A stretch of DNA of 64,000 bases from Pithys albifrons albifrons (Eukaryota > Chordata > Aves > Passeriformes > Thamnophilidae): NCBI RefSeq assembly GCF_047495875.1, contig NC_092497.1, positions 2,495,937-2,559,936 of the forward strand. The letters run 5' to 3'. The notes under the pieces are model-generated. The model ran no database searches. It was given only the letters and a program-made list of their open reading frames with translations, and was not told the origin of the DNA. A program made the position numbers and the translations under genes. This document shows, one piece after another, positions 14,761 through 27,784 of the stretch; the first letter of the stretch is position 1; the number at the start of each line of letters is the position of its first letter.

Positions 14761-14985
14761 ATTGATAATGACCTACTTGCATTTACAAGAAATAAGTTCC
14801 AGCATCCTTTTATTGATACAAAACTGCCCACCATTGAGGAAGTCCAAACAGCCCTGCAGAAGCTAAAGATAAATAAAGCTATTAAAACCTACTCCATTTC
14901 TCCTGAGCTGCTAAAGTCTGTGGCCTCTTAATTGCTACAAAGCTATAGACGCTGTCCAAACTCATTTGAAAGAATAATCATATAC
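14761..14985 (+). mobile_element. Degraded non-CR1 LINE fragment, probably RTE-like reverse transcriptase linker
   Basis: In frame from 14761 the translation contains LPTIEEVQTALQKLK, then INKA and SISPELLK, before a stop at 14929-14931, and continues LLQSYRRCPNSFERI past it. The pattern P-T-x-E-E-V-x-x-A-L-x-x-L-K-x-N-K-A ... I-x-P-E-L-L-K is the conserved segment just before the RT palm in RTE-type and related LINEs, and differs from the CR1 equivalent. A TAA lies upstream in the same frame at 14713-14715. The element is old, isolated and inactive. Clade assignment needs a search; a chance match is unlikely given the motif length. Confidence 0.6.
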
Positions 14986-15306
14986 TCAATAACCAGCACA
15001 TTGGAATAGCAATAATAAAATACCACAGAAAAGGAAAGATGACTAAGTCAAAAGGCATTGCTTAGTGTAGTTCTATTTTTAATACTTGTCAACTATTGCC
15101 TGGGTCATGCACTGAAGATTTGCTATCAGAGTGATTCCCATGATAAAATCACCTCAGAGACAGTCAATATTTTTGAATACTTGTCCATAGCTGGACATTT
15201 TTGTAGGGTGAAATCCCAGGGAGCTTGTTTGGCCCCAGGTGTGGCTCTAGGAGAAGATTTGACTGAAGACAAACTTGGTAAATTGCATGCTTTGTATGTT
15301 TTCTAT

Positions 15307-15390
15307 TAGTGGTTGGACCTGATGACCTAAAGGCTGGACTCGATGATCTTAAAGGTCTTTCCCAGCCTTAATAATTCCATGATTCTGTGG
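15307..15390 (+). mobile_element. CR1 LINE 3' tip
   Basis: GTTGGACCTGATGACC and CTGGACTCGATGATCTTAAAGG are followed by TTCCATGATTCTGTGG, the sense-orientation CR1 terminus. GGACCTGATGACC and GGACTCGATGATC are two similar copies in tandem, so the tip seems internally duplicated. Confidence 0.85.
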
Positions 15391-16499
15391 GGTTTTATCC
15401 TGATTTACTCTTGTTTTGCTCTTTCATCCTCTTGCAAAAGAGTGGGACCAGTCCTCCACAAGGACATATTTGCAAGGAGAGACCATAGATGTCCTCTCTG
15501 TGGACACCACCACAAAGACAGGATGCATTAGGCATCTCCAAGTTTTAGGACACCTAAAACAACTTCAAGGTTTTCCCAGCCATGTTAGGTCTCCTGCTAA
15601 TTGACTGGCTAATTTGGTCCTAACTGCTGCAGCCTGACCATGTTTCCTTTCAGGGTCCCTTTCAAATGCCTGACAACTCTATAGATTCAAACCCTGGTGA
15701 CAGAGCCATTTAAATAAACTAATCCACAAAAATTCTCACCAGCCCTTCAAAATCCACAATTATGGGCCAGTCAAGTCTTCCCTAGACCACCGACTCCAGT
15801 GGAGCCCCTGCAGATTTGTACCAGCTAAAGAGTTGGCTGATAAGCTCTGTGGCATTTTTGGCATATTACAATGATGGTGGAGAAAAGATCATTTAAAGTT
15901 ACTGTGTTCTGTTGCATCTTTCAACCTGTTCCACGGAAAACTATCATGGATTTGCAGATCTCTCCATAAGTCACCGTATAAGCATGTCACTTTTCTCTGA
16001 TCTTTAATTCCTTGAGTAGCTATTTCCTTAATTGTAGTTTACAGATAATTCCAGGTAGAGTAGGTGTCATTAAAACCTCATTTGTCACTCCACAGTGACT
16101 GCAGTAGCACAGTGTCTCCTACTGTAACTAGGAGAAGGCTCCACAATAATTGCACATCCCCAGGCAGTGAACACCGAGATTTTAATGGTGCCAACTGTAA
16201 CTGCAGCAGAAGGAAAAAAGCCCAACGTGCACAGCACAGAACGTGCTAACACAGCAAAACATCCCCTACCAGACAGCACCGAAGGGCAGCAATCCTTTTC
16301 CCAGACCCTGGGCTGCAAATCTGGTCATGGGATTTAAGTTGAGTCTCTGGGGCAGGAAAAACATAGTCCGATGGGAAGTGCACCTTCTGTCATCAGGGGC
16401 TGCTAGAGCCACGGGGCTCAACTCAGCTCAGGCAGGGTCTGGGCTCTCTTTTCCTAAAGAAGAAAGGAGGGTGCCAAAGGAGCTGCAACCACTTGCATG
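15391..16499. other. Intergenic spacer, nothing recognised
   Basis: No repeat or gene signature. The part 16,240-16,500 is richer in GC but has no coding character. Confidence 0.45.
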
Positions 16500-16790
16500 T
16501 TGAGGAAAATGTCATTAAAAGGTTATCTTCTGCAATCGAGAGCACGCCACTTAAAATGTAACTGCCAGGATGCTAAATGCATTAAATCAAATTAACTCCT
16601 CTGGAGTGATGGGAGTGTTAGAAGGAGAGCAGATAGTTTGTGTGGTTTATATCATCTGCAAGAGAAAGCAATGGAGCAGAGAAAACTTTCACGCTGCCAT
16701 TTATTAAAATTACACTCAGCGCTTTCCTCCCTTTCGTTAGAAACATTAACAGATCGTTGGTCCTGATCTCATCCCACCAGTGGGGAAATA
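16500..16790. promoter_or_regulatory. Candidate regulatory element
   Basis: Complex repeat-free DNA with GCATTAAATCAAATTAACTCC, GCTGCCATTTATTAAAATTAC and a TTCGTTAGAAACATTAAC segment, plus isolated CpGs (GCAATCGAGAGCACGCC). Weak evidence. Confidence 0.2.
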
Positions 16791-16924
16791 ACAGCACAGA
16801 GATTAAGTGGCAATTTTAAGGTAAAGTAAATAGGCATAGCAAGCTCATGGGAGCCAGACCAGACCTGAAAGTAGAAATCTAAGTTACTTTGCATGGTCAC
16901 AAAAATCCATGCAATGCTAGAGAT

Positions 16925-17395
16925 TGGGGGCTGAGTGGCTGGAAATGCCCAGCAGGAAAGGCCCTTGGGGTGCTGGTGACAGTGGCTGGACGAGGGAGCT
17001 GGGGGGGGGGGGGGGGCTCAGCCTGGAGAAAAGGAGGCTCAGAGAGGACCTTCTCACTCTCTGTAACTCCCTGACAGGAGGGGGGAGCTGGGAGGAGGGT
17101 GGGGATCAGGCTCTGCTCCAGGGAACAGGGACAGGGGGAGAGGTAATGGCCTCAAGTTGCACCAGAAGGGGTTTAGACTGGATGCTGGAAAAATTCCTCC
17201 ATGGCAAGAGCTGTCCAGCCCTGGCACAGCTGTCTGGGGCAGTGGTGGAATCACCATCCCTAGAGGGATTTAAAAGCTGTGTGGATGTGGCACTTGGGGA
17301 CATGGTTTAATGGTAGCTTTGGCAGTGCTGAGGAGTGGTTGGAATTGGTAATTCTGGAAGTAGTTGGACTCAGTAGTTCAGGGAAATGACCACCC
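16925..17395 (+). mobile_element. CR1 LINE 3' fragment with 16-G run
   Basis: Sense CR1: GCTCAGCCTGGAGAAAAGG, CTCTGTAACTCCCTGACAGG, AGGGGTTTAGACTGGATG, ending in a degraded GTTGGACTCAGTAG. A G-run occupies 17001-17016. The 3' terminus lacks a clear ATTCTATG repeat. Confidence 0.9.
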
Positions 17396-19481
17396 TAGTT
17401 CATAATGCCATGGACTGCAGCTTCTCACCTAAAATAAAACCAAGGTGTAGGTGCCAAATATGTATCTTGTACAGAGTGCAGTAAGTATGACCCCTGCCAT
17501 TAACTACAGAGTTTTGGAAGCACTGGTTGTGTCAGACTAAAACAGAAGTAAGCAAAGCAAGTTTTTCCCTCAGTAAATTATAAAAATTTCTCTTATCCTT
17601 CATTTTTAATAGGAAAAAAAGATCACAGGTAGGAGAAAACAAGTTTCCATATGGTTGTATGGGCTCTGAACATGTGCAGATGACTTGACATTGATATGAA
17701 TACAGGGGGACCTTTTCTTGACTTCTTCCTATATTTTCATTCTAGTTGTCCTTATTTGGTTTTCTATGGATGGGCCAGTAAAATAAAGCAAAGGTGTCAG
17801 AGTCCTAACCAAGAGCTGTGCATACAGGAGGAAGCATAACTGCCATACAATCACTAGGTGAATTTGGAATAGCTATACCCAGGTCTCTCATCATTTTCTG
17901 TCCAAAATCTCCCTGTCTTTTGGCATCTTGCTGTATCAGTCTAGCCCAGCCTGGTCCTTGGATCTGTCAACTGGAAGGAAAAATTAACAAAGTGCTTCCT
18001 CTGCTCATATCTGCTACTCCGTGTCAACAACAGCCTCGGGGAGGCAGAACAGATGGATCTCACCCCTGTCTGCTCTCGGGGGGATGTGCTGAGGCTGCAG
18101 CAGGTCTGCAGTCCTGCAGTTCCTGCAGGCACTCTATGTTTTGCCCCTCTGGCACAGGAGAGCTGCCCTGGCCCCACAGCACCTGCGACTCCCTGCTCCC
18201 AGAGAGGCAGGAGGGCAGAAGCAGTCCTTTCATGTGAACAAGGAATTAAAGTGGAAATTTGCACACAGCAAAAGGCATTTTGAGTCGATGCCATACCCCA
18301 ATGGAAAGTGTGGTGGAAACAGCAATGAAATTTGTAAGTGGAAAGAAGTCTTTAAGGTTTATTTGCAAAAAAAAAAAATGGTTATTTTGATATGTATTCA
18401 TGCATAGCACTTTGTGCAGTGGTCTCCAAATGGCACTTTTAGATGCAGCTACAGTATGCATAATAAATAAAAAATAACAAAAGAGTCCTGGAAAGCAAAG
18501 AACTTGTGCCATTGCCAGGAATGGCATTGCTAGAGTGCTGGTTTTAATCCTGTTTTGTTTTTTATGGGTTTGAAAAAGTACCTCATTATGTCACAGGAGA
18601 CTACTAAACCTCATCAACTTATTCAAAATTCTTTTATGTGCCACAAAAGGCAAAAAAGCAAGATAAACAGTAGCTGGTATGAACCCCTTGATGACAGACA
18701 GGCACGCACCTGCCTTGCATCTCCCCATTGCCAATATCCATGTGTGCTCTGGAAGCAGAAAGCAGACAAATACAATGCTTCAGGTATTGATTAAACAGGC
18801 ATTGAGAACATGCCCAAAAACTAAGTGCAACCAGGCAATTGTTTTAACATGGGGAGTGTAAATATAAAACCACTGGAAAAGCTGTGGAAATTATTTTGCC
18901 CCTTTGGAAAGAGCCAGAGGTAGTATCCCAACAGACCTCCCAGAGAAAGAGACCTCAGCCATCAGGCTGTTTTTTCAACCTTTTCCAAGGACCAGAAAAG
19001 CTTGGAAGGTCATGCAGCTACATCCTGCACACCTTGGGTTGTGTAAACTGCAGGAACTTGGTTTCTGGCTGGATCACGCTGCTGGAAAGGCATCTGCCTC
19101 TGGCTCTGGTACTGGCTTCAAGCACAAAGCTACAGTTGCCTAGAGCAGAAGACCAAGGGAGGTGGCAAAATCACGGCTGTTAGTGGGAGAGCCCCAATGG
19201 GTTTCAAAGTCTGTGCTGCTGCAGCATATGGAGCTGCCCAGGCAATACACTGACCATAGGCCTCGAGGAGTAGGGAGCTCCCTGGCCACAGCCCTGTTGG
19301 CTGGGCAGGAGAAATGTGTCCTGTTTGGGTGCAATTTGTCCAGCCTGTTCTTAGCATCTGTGCAGGGATGAGACAGATTGCTTTTTTCTCTCCATAGCCT
19401 AACAGTGATTTAGACCTGAGACACCCAATAACAGTCAGATGTCCCTCAGGTAGAAGTTACCCTGGAAGAAGCGGGTGTTTA
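17396..19481. other. Intergenic spacer, no gene recognised
   Basis: The stretch 17,940-18,230 is GC-richer and opens frames of 117-139 codons on both strands, none with a domain. A short A-run lies at 18367-18378. Confidence 0.45.
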
Positions 19482-19536
19482 AGAGATGGCCTTTAAAAAG
19501 CACCTTCCAACTCAAATTATTCCATAATTTCATGAA
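19482..19536 (+). mobile_element. CR1 LINE 3' tip remnant
   Basis: GAGATGGCCTTTAAAAAGC, CTTCCAACTCAAATTATTCC and ATAATTTCATGA match the last 50 bp of CR1 in sense orientation. It is very short and diverged. Confidence 0.6.
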
Positions 19537-20059
19537 TGCTTAGCAACCTAAAGCTTCCTGCAGCTCCCATAATTTACTAATACTTACCCCCAGTAAGATG
19601 CTTGACAAGGGTTTCCAATCCCACTTACCCCATTCTGTATTTCAATATGATTCAAGTGTAGCCCAAACCTTGGGAACGATACACAGAGGATGGGATGGCT
19701 GCATTTTATACCTCTGTCAAGCCAAGGAGTTTATTGGAAAAGCAATAAAATCTCTTTCTGTCTTGCCTACACTAATAAAATAAACTTGGAACCAAGACTA
19801 GGTAAAAAAAAATATTTATAGTAGAAATTTTTAGGGTCTGATTTTGAAAAGGGCAGTTAATAGGAACGTCAGATGCTGAGCCCTGCTGCCATCAGGTCTT
19901 TTTGTGGAGCTGTCTGGCCAGAGCATCTCAAAATTTGGTTGCTTGTCTGCATTCGAGAGGGAAACTATTAAAGGAGTTTTAAAAATGTAGCCCTGTAAGT
20001 AATTAATCTTGGAGGTGTGTGCTTGGTGTGAGCATTTCAGCTGACCTCAAGAGTAAATT

Positions 20060-20335
20060 GCAAGATAACAGGAAAAATGATGGGCCTTTAATTTTTGATC
20101 TAATCACACAGCTTTTATTTACATGATCCACTAGTTAATTCCACCATATTGAAGCTGACAGACTGTCCAAGTTACTTTAGTCCCTAATTACTGAAATGAA
20201 GCAAGCACCTCTGTTGAATGATGTGTATTTTTCCTGTCACCATAAAAGAGGCCCCCCTCCTTGTGATTTAATCAGACCCATGTCCGTTCTGTAAATAATG
20301 CTTAATCATCTTAGCCAACCTCATTTTTATAATGG
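20060..20335. promoter_or_regulatory. Candidate regulatory element
   Basis: Non-repetitive AT-rich sequence with ATCTAATCACAC, CACTAGTTAATTCC, CCCTAATTACTG, TTTAATCAGACC and GCTTAATCATC. It lies immediately left of the (CA)n tract and a CR1 copy. Confidence 0.2.
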
Positions 20336-20376
20336 CCCCTTTCACTGGAGCTCAGAAAGATACTAATCCAAAATCC

Positions 20377-20377
<1 letters not shown>

Positions 20378-20412
<35 letters not shown>
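20378..20412. repeat. (CA)n microsatellite
   Basis: About seventeen CA units, 150 nt left of a CR1 copy. Confidence 0.95.
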
Positions 20413-20416
<4 letters not shown>

Positions 20417-20555
20417 CAAGGATTGTTTCTCAAGATCTGAAGATATCTGTGATCTTTTATTTACTAGGAATTATTTTCAAGATCAGATTAAATGAGTCAC
20501 TGAAGATTTTGGGGGATTTTTTTCCAAAGCCTATCCTTATGTCCAGCCAATTGTT

Positions 20556-20819
20556 GATCTGATGGGATGGTACCTGCTGAAAATAGCCTGGGATGGAATA
20601 TTGGGAAGAAATTCTTCCCTGTGAGGGTGGTGATGCCCTGGCACAAGTTGGGCAGAGAAGCTGTGGCTGCCCCATCCCTGAAAGTGTCCAAGGCCAGGCT
20701 GGATGGGGCTTGGAGCAATGTGAGACAGTGGAAGGTGTTCCTGCCCACAGCAGGGAGTGGGAATGAGATAAGCTTGAAGGTCCCTTCTAACCCAAACCAT
20801 TTTAAAATTCTATGATCCT
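20556..20819 (+). mobile_element. CR1 LINE 3' fragment
   Basis: Sense CR1 with ATTGGGAAGAAATTCTTCCC, TGTGGCTGCCCCATCCCTG, GGCTGGATGGGGCTTGGAGC and terminus TTAAAATTCTATGATCC. It is truncated on the left next to a (CA)n tract. Confidence 0.95.
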
Positions 20820-23097
20820 TAGAGAATTACTAAGGGGTTAAAGAAATCAGGAAACTTGGAAGTCTTGAGTTGCTCAGTAAAACCTTCAGTTCCATGCTTT
20901 CTCCAAAGTAACTATGTTTTAGTATCACATATCTTCACCCAAATGGAAAACAAAGACTTGTCTATATTTGCTGTTTTGCCCCTCTGCTCTGGTGGGTTTG
21001 CCTCTATACTCTCAAAGTGGGAGTGCTGATTTGGGCTAACAGAAATCATCCATCAGGTACTTTTTATTCTTTAAGTTCAATCAGAAAAGCACCTATACCT
21101 TTTAATAAGGATATTACATTCTCTGAGTGGCAGACAGATCTCTTTTTATTCTTGTTTACAAATTTTACACACAGTCGTGTGGAGAGGTACAAGTATAATC
21201 GACTTTTTAAGAGCTTTATCAATTCATATAAACCCTTAGTATTATGAAACAAATAAAATAAGAACCATTTAATGTTCTTTTATGGCTCTAAAATGTATCG
21301 CAGGTGAAACTGAATTTAAATAATAAGAATTTCCTCTCCAAATACTACAATTAGGTTTTGGCCATACAGCCAGAGTGAGATTGTTATAACATGAGCCACA
21401 TGGCACAACACTATCTGATTTCATCCACAGGGAGAAAAATAATCTGTGCTGTGACATAGCTATTCCAATAAAATGCATTTGTCTTTATGTGCTAACATGA
21501 AATGGAAAGCTATAATGAAAAAAACACCATGAAAAGCCATGAAGATCAAAGTGGGCATAGAAGGTATGTAAAGCTGATTTAAAAGATTAGGAGGGACAGA
21601 GAGCAGAAATGTTCCACAAATTCATATAAACATTAACAACAAAATCTGGAGACGAAAGAGAGTATCTCTGTGTCTCAATGTTTGAAATGTAATTCAAAGG
21701 TCAGGGACCTCCATAACAGATTTTTCATTGAAAGAGGGTTTTCCAACATTTCCTTTTTACCAGAACATCCAGAGATGCTATTGCCAGAAGAAAGACAAAT
21801 TAAAAGATGACTCAGAAGAAAAACGTACATGAGGTAAATGTAAAATGCTCAGTAAGGAAAAAAATCATATCACACTCTGGAGTCACTCTCTGCCCAGAAA
21901 CCCTCAGAGGACTGTGCAAGAAGACCAGGTTCTGGTTGCAAAAAATGGTGCCTGAACTTTACAGGGAATCATTTGCATCCCTCCCTACCACTGACCCACC
22001 AAATATCCCTTTCTTTAAAATCAGGTCACCAATCCTGAGTAAAAGCTAAAAAGGGAAATGGGAAGAGCCAAGTTATTAACTTCATATATATTCAGACCTT
22101 GAAATAATTTCCCCTTGAGATTTTTACAGTGCATATCCCAACTCATGTTTGGCTGCATTTCTTAGATCAACATGACTAAGGGAACACATTTCAGGGCCTC
22201 TTGTCATCAGGACAGGTTTTACCACACAATTCTAGAGCTAAAAATCCAACCCTCACTCTCCAAAACACCAGTGATGCTGCATGTGTGTCCCCAATTTAAT
22301 GGGTTACTGAACCCCCAAAACACATGCTGGGGCAGACACAGATATTCAAAAACATGTCTTTTACCCTTGTTTTTTACACAAAATGATACATGGACTGAGA
22401 ATCATAAAATATGCTGTGTATTGTCGTTTTGGGTTTCTTTAGAATTACTACTTCTTTAGAATTAGTACTTCTCTTCCAGACTCCATGAGGGGTATGAATA
22501 TACATTATATAGTCAGACCTGCTCAAACTGAGTCAGAGAGAAGCAAAAGTACATTCTTAAGAATGTCAGGAATAGGCGGATAATGCAAGGATCCAATGGA
22601 GAGAACCCATGGATGCCAAGGCTCTTCTTAAATTATAACAGATTTGAACTCAAAAGGAAGGGAATTGAAGCCCACTTAAAATTCTGAATTTCCTCAGTCC
22701 ACTGACAGATTTTGTACCACTAAAGGCAGCAGCACAAACTGGGTAGCTTCTTGCTTTACACATCTGTAACCTGCAGCAGTTTCACTCCTAGCTGCATAGC
22801 TGGAGTTTGAAGACAGCTTTGGCTAAGAACTAGAAAAGTGGCTGAAGCAAGAGAAGTAAAAGGCCTTTGTATCCTCTACAAGTTCCCCCTGGGAGGATAT
22901 CTTATCAAACATGCTCAGTTTGCAAATGAAGAAAACTTTTCTCTTAGTTCCAGCTTTGCAAGTGTCTGTACCTGCTACTTGTAGCTTTGAGGATCTTTGT
23001 TTTCTGCCTCATAGCTACTCAAAATCACTTAAAAAAAGGAGTAAGCATGCTTAAGAAAGTACCTTCTACACAGAGAAGAGTAAGAAAGAGTTTGATT
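20820..23097. other. Intergenic spacer, nothing recognised
   Basis: AT-rich, no repeats recognised between two CR1 copies. Confidence 0.45.
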
Positions 23098-23695
23098 TAT
23101 AGAATTATAGAATCATTTGGGTTGAAAAAGAGCTCCAGATCATTGAGTCCAATCTGTGCCCGATACCTACCTTGTCACCCAGCCCAGAGCACTGAGCACC
23201 ACATCCAGTCCTTCCTTGGTCTCCACCACCTCCCTGGGCAGCCCCTTTCAATGTTTGAAAACGCTTTCAGTGAAAAAATTCTTTCAGATGTCCAACCTGA
23301 CCCTTCCCTGGCACAGCCTGAGGCCATTCCCTCTCCTCCTGTCCCTGTTCCCTGGGGCACAGCCCGACACCTCCCCAGCTCCCCCCTCCTGTCAGGGAGT
23401 TGCAGAGAGTTGAGAAGGTCCCCCCTGAGCCTTCTTTTCTCCAGGCTGAGCCCCCCCAGCTCCCTCAGCCACTCCTGCTGCTCCAGCCCCTTCCCAGCTC
23501 CAGTCCCTTCCCTGGACATGCTCCAGCCCCTCCATGTCTCTCCTGTCTGAGGGGCCCAGAACTGCCCCAGCACTGGAGGTGTCTCAGCAGTGCCAGCACA
23601 GGGACAGGCCCTGCCCTGGGGCTGTGGCACCCCATGGCTGGCACAGCCCAGGGTCCACTGGCTTGTGCCCAGCTGGGCACGCTGGTGCAATCACT
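23098..23695 (-). mobile_element. CR1 LINE 3' fragment, about 600 bp
   Basis: Reverse CR1: TATAGAATCATTTGGGTTG, CAGAGCACTGAGCACCACATC, CTCCCTGGGCAGCCCCTTTC, then CTGTCTGAGGGGCCCAG and GTGCCAGCACAGGGAC. Open frames of 170-190 codons across it on both strands are read-through of the repeat, not host genes. Confidence 0.95.
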
Positions 23696-24794
23696 CCATT
23701 CTGAATATAAGGATCTGTTTTGCTGCCATAATGAGCCTCTGATCATGCAGGACTGCAGAGTTTCTTCAAAGGTGTTTCATTACAGGAGTATTAGGGTTTA
23801 TAATTCTTATGTATTTCTTGTTCCAAACAAGAGAGGGCACAGTCACCCATATGTACCTACAAACCACCTGCATGGCTCCTGCAAACACCTTGCCTCCCTA
23901 GAAGTCTCCCCTGCTTTCCTCACTGTGCTTCTCATGATTAGATCTACGAAGCTTCCAAAAGTTGCGCTGACATAGCAATAATCTGGAAATATCCCTCTGG
24001 AGGCGCCTATTGATTGTCGCTGTGGGTGGATTATATGAAGGATCTATCTTAATTACCAGAAACTATCTCCTTGGAATGGCCAGCAATGTAGCAAAAATGA
24101 TGCACAAGGAGATCCATTACTCTCAGGGAAAGGTCAATCCAATAGGATGTATGTTTGCATTCAGGTCAAGTGATGGCTATTCCATCACCAGGCTCCATTC
24201 TCACTGCCCTGTCAGCTCTGTAATGGCTTCACCTCTCCTCTGTTCCGCTCACCTCCCTCTCCCTGGTGCCAGACTGATAACACGAATTAGGGCAGCTGGA
24301 GGTAACAGGGCACAGCTGTATTATCACAGATGATAAACAGTGTCAAAGGCAATTATGGGAGCTACAGAGAGAAGAGGGAACTTTCAAACCCATCCTTTGC
24401 TTCCCATGGAGAATACCTGGCCCATAACGAGAGCAAAAAAGGGGAGGTGGAAGGAGGAAGCCAGCTTTGCTGCCTCTTCCTTCATGAAGCATTTGCTCCC
24501 CTTTGGGAACATCTCTGATCTGCTGGAAACACAGCTCTGAATAAGTGTCTTGGAGTAGAACAGGGAAAGGAGGGTGTGAGGAACCTCACACACAAGATTT
24601 GAAAAAGAAATTGATGTTAATGGAGACACAAATGTATGCACAATGGTCAAAATTAACTTTGGCACCACATGGAAAAAAGATACGACAGATATGAATGTCT
24701 GGCAGAGGTGTTCGTCAGAGGTTTGCTGCTCCAGAAAGCAAGCTAGGACGGGATCATGGATAGGGAGCTCTGCAGAGTGTTCCAAAGCTCCTAG
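23696..24794. other. Intergenic spacer with possibly constrained centre
   Basis: The part 23,995-24,340 (GGCGCCTATTGATTGTCGC, then TCTTAATTACC) is complex and repeat-free and opens a 107-codon plus frame, but without recognisable domain or splice signals. Confidence 0.4.
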
Positions 24795-25040
24795 AACTCA
24801 TAGAGTCATGGAATGATTGAGGTTGGAAAAGACCTCAAAGTCCAACTGTTCCCCCAGCACTGACAAGCCCACCACTAACCCGTGTCCCCAGATGCCACAT
24901 ACACATGACTTTTAAATCTCTTCAAGGATGGGGACTCCACAACTGTTCTGGGCAGCTGTGCCGGGGCTGGACAACCCTTTTGGTGAGGACATTTTCCCTA
25001 ATATCCAGTCTAAACTTCCCCTGGGTCTCCTCCATCTGGT
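24795..25040 (-). mobile_element. CR1 LINE 3' fragment
   Basis: Reverse CR1 with TCATAGAGTCATGGAATG, CCCCCAGCACTGACAAGCCC and CTGGGCAGCTGTGCCGGGGC. Same subfamily as the copies at 32594 and 50699. Confidence 0.93.
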
Positions 25041-25632
25041 ATTGTGAGTAATTCAGCTATTGCCCATGGTCCTACTGATAGTGTGCAAGCTGAGATATAA
25101 ACTAATAAATTCATTATTATACATTAAATAAGCACATAAATTGCCTGGATTTGGGTGGTTTTTTCCACAAAATTGCCCATGTCTGTCATTAGATCTCTCA
25201 CACATGGATGTTTTTAAGCCTTCTCTAGCTACAGCTAAAATAGATTTACAAAATGGAAAGCAATATTTACTGTGGGGCTGCAGGTCTATTGGCTGCACCA
25301 GATCCAAAATGGAAACATCAAAAAATACAGATTCACCCATATAGAAACAGAAATAGGGTTGACTAAATTTCCACATTTCTCAGGGCTATGTCAACATTTA
25401 AGGCAGGAGAAGAAAGGCCAGTGAAATGAGATAACCCCCTATCTCCTGTAAAGCTACTTTTGGGTTCCTCACTTGGCATGGACACAAACCCAGGTATATT
25501 TTCAGACTCCTTCTCCCATTTTTTACCTCCCACACCTCCTACTGGTATTTCATTAAAAAATCCACAACACTCCCCCAAAGAAACCCCAGTCTGGAGTTTC
25601 AAGATTAAAATGGACTTTGCAAAACTGTGTCC

Positions 25633-25875
25633 TTCATAGAATATTGGAATCACAAAATGGTTTGGTTGGAAGGGACCTTAAACATCATCCTGTTCAAACC
25701 CTTCTTCCACTAGCCCAGGTTGCTCCAAGCCCCATCAAACCCAGATTGCTCTGAGACCAATCCAACCCAGCCTTGAAACTTCCAGGAATGGGGCAGCTAC
25801 AGATTCTCTGGACAACCTGTTCCTACACATCTCTGCTTCCCAGCTCTTCCCATCAAAGCCCTCCTGAACTTTTTG
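25633..25875 (-). mobile_element. CR1 LINE 3' fragment
   Basis: Reverse CR1 with GGTTTGGTTGGAAGGGACC and GCCCAGGTTGCTCCAAGCC. A partial internal duplication is visible: TTGCTCCAAGCCCCATCAAACC is followed by a diverged second copy of the same segment. Confidence 0.9.
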
Positions 25876-27784
25876 GTAACTAGCACAGAAACTCTTTCTA
25901 GGTAACTAGCAACACTTAATGATGGCCTCATCTGGAATTGCTTTATTAATATTTATTAAGTGATCACTAGCTGCAGGTACATTCTTTAATAACTTATTTA
26001 TAAAGCATGTTATAAAACACATTAAAAATACATTCTTTAACAGATAACACAATAACAAGATGCTATAAAGCAAACTATAAAATGTAAATGACGGCTGTAC
26101 CTGAGCTGAAAACACACTGGAGGCTAGAAAAAAGGGAAAGAGAGGAAAGGAATTTATACCCAATGTGCCTGAAAACAAGCAGTACCCTTTGGAGGAGTGC
26201 AGGACTCATTCAGATAACATTGAAAAGGATAAATGTAGAGCACCAGACCGTTTTGACCCATGGCTATGGGCAAGTAGTGGGGAATATGCAGTTTCTGCAA
26301 AAATATTCCCAGGCAAGGTGAGAAAGAGCTGCTACTTGTGGGTGGGATGGGACTCTCTGAATCCATGCAGCCCTCCAGCCCCCAGCCCATATCTCTCAGC
26401 ATCCCTGCACACTTTGCTTTTCAGATACTCCTTCCCTTCTTACCTCTTCTCTTTACTCTTCTGCTTCTTCACATCCCTGTTTCTACCCCTTTTCACTCTC
26501 TCTTGCCTTCCTCCATCTTTTTTCACCTTCTTTGCAGGGTGTCAACACTGTTCTTAGAGTTTCCTTGCAAGACAGAGGATTTAAATGCTTCTAAGCATGG
26601 GAGTCCATGCCCTCCACTCCTAGGGATCCTGGAGAACGAGGATCGATAGTGGAGCTATCATTACCTTTGCAAACCCATCTGCAAGGCAGGTTTGGTCCTC
26701 AGTGCTCCTGTGCATCCATGGTCCCATCCTCACCTCCATGCAAGGCCTAGGAAAACAGCACCAGCACTGCGACACCTTTTCTTCAACCAGCTCTTCACTG
26801 ATTTACTCATTCCAGAGCAAGGAAATGTCCTTTTATGTTCCCTCTATGAAAACCTATCAGACTGGGATTGCCATCTGAGCTAGCCACTGCAGTTCCCATT
26901 TGAGTGAAAAAGGTGGAAAAATGCAAATCAGCATATCCCAGGGTTGGTTTACAGGAGTTGGAAGCAGGCAAATCCTACCCACCAGCAGCTCAAACCCTCT
27001 GCTCCTTGTTTTCATACCTTTCCAGGGCATCTAACACTCAGCACTTGGTCTTAGCAGGTACAACTCTACTTATGCTCTTCAATGTCCCACTGAGAAAGTT
27101 GCAAAAAACCATTAGTAACCACATTCAATTGTTAATTAATTCTATAGGACAAAAGGGAAAGTTGATGAGACCAGAAACAGTCGTGTTTTGCTTGGCTTTG
27201 CAGAATAATTGTGAAAAAGCTTATGTTTGTGTGCATATTCATAAAACTGCAGTGATTTTTGGATGTGTCTGTAATGGGAAGTCAACAATGGCAGGCAACC
27301 TGCCCATCACTGGCTCAGCCCAGATTTGCTGCTCTGAGGGGTTCTCAGGAGATCTAGAAGCCTAAAAATGGAGGCAGAAAATATTTACTGAGAAATTAAA
27401 AAAAAAAGAAAAAAGAAAAGAAAAAAAAAAGCCATTCATGAAAAACCACAATTTATTGCCACACAGAACCTGGAGCTGCTCTGACCAAGATTTTTTTTTC
27501 CCCTCTGCTGTTTTCACCTAGGATCCCAAGGACTTTCCATTTTTTGTGAAATCAGCCTTGATTCTGGACCATTCAATCTCTTCACTTCCTCCTTGCAGGA
27601 GCATTGAAACCTCTCTCCCAGCCTTCTCCCCTTCCCTCTCCCCCCTCCTCCTCAGGCAAGCTAAAATGGCAAGACTAATTTCATTTCTTTTCCTTTAGTT
27701 TGTCTATCTGTGACAACCCTTTTTATGCATTTAATTCATTCTCAATTCCTCATAATCAGGAGAAAGGTGTCCCCTAAGGTTAGG
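25876..27784. other. Intergenic spacer, no gene recognised
   Basis: AT-rich on the left, T/C-rich at 26,400-26,530 (pyrimidine-biased, giving Phe/Leu/Ser-rich chance frames), A-rich tract at 27.4 kb. Confidence 0.45.
27390..27432. repeat. A-rich tract
   Basis: Runs of A with interspersed G, 43 nt. I checked the left side for a processed gene copy or SINE body and recognised none. Confidence 0.7.

Noticed and set aside
23175..23975. Frames of 171-191 codons on both strands
   Set aside because: They lie in and run out of a CR1 copy.
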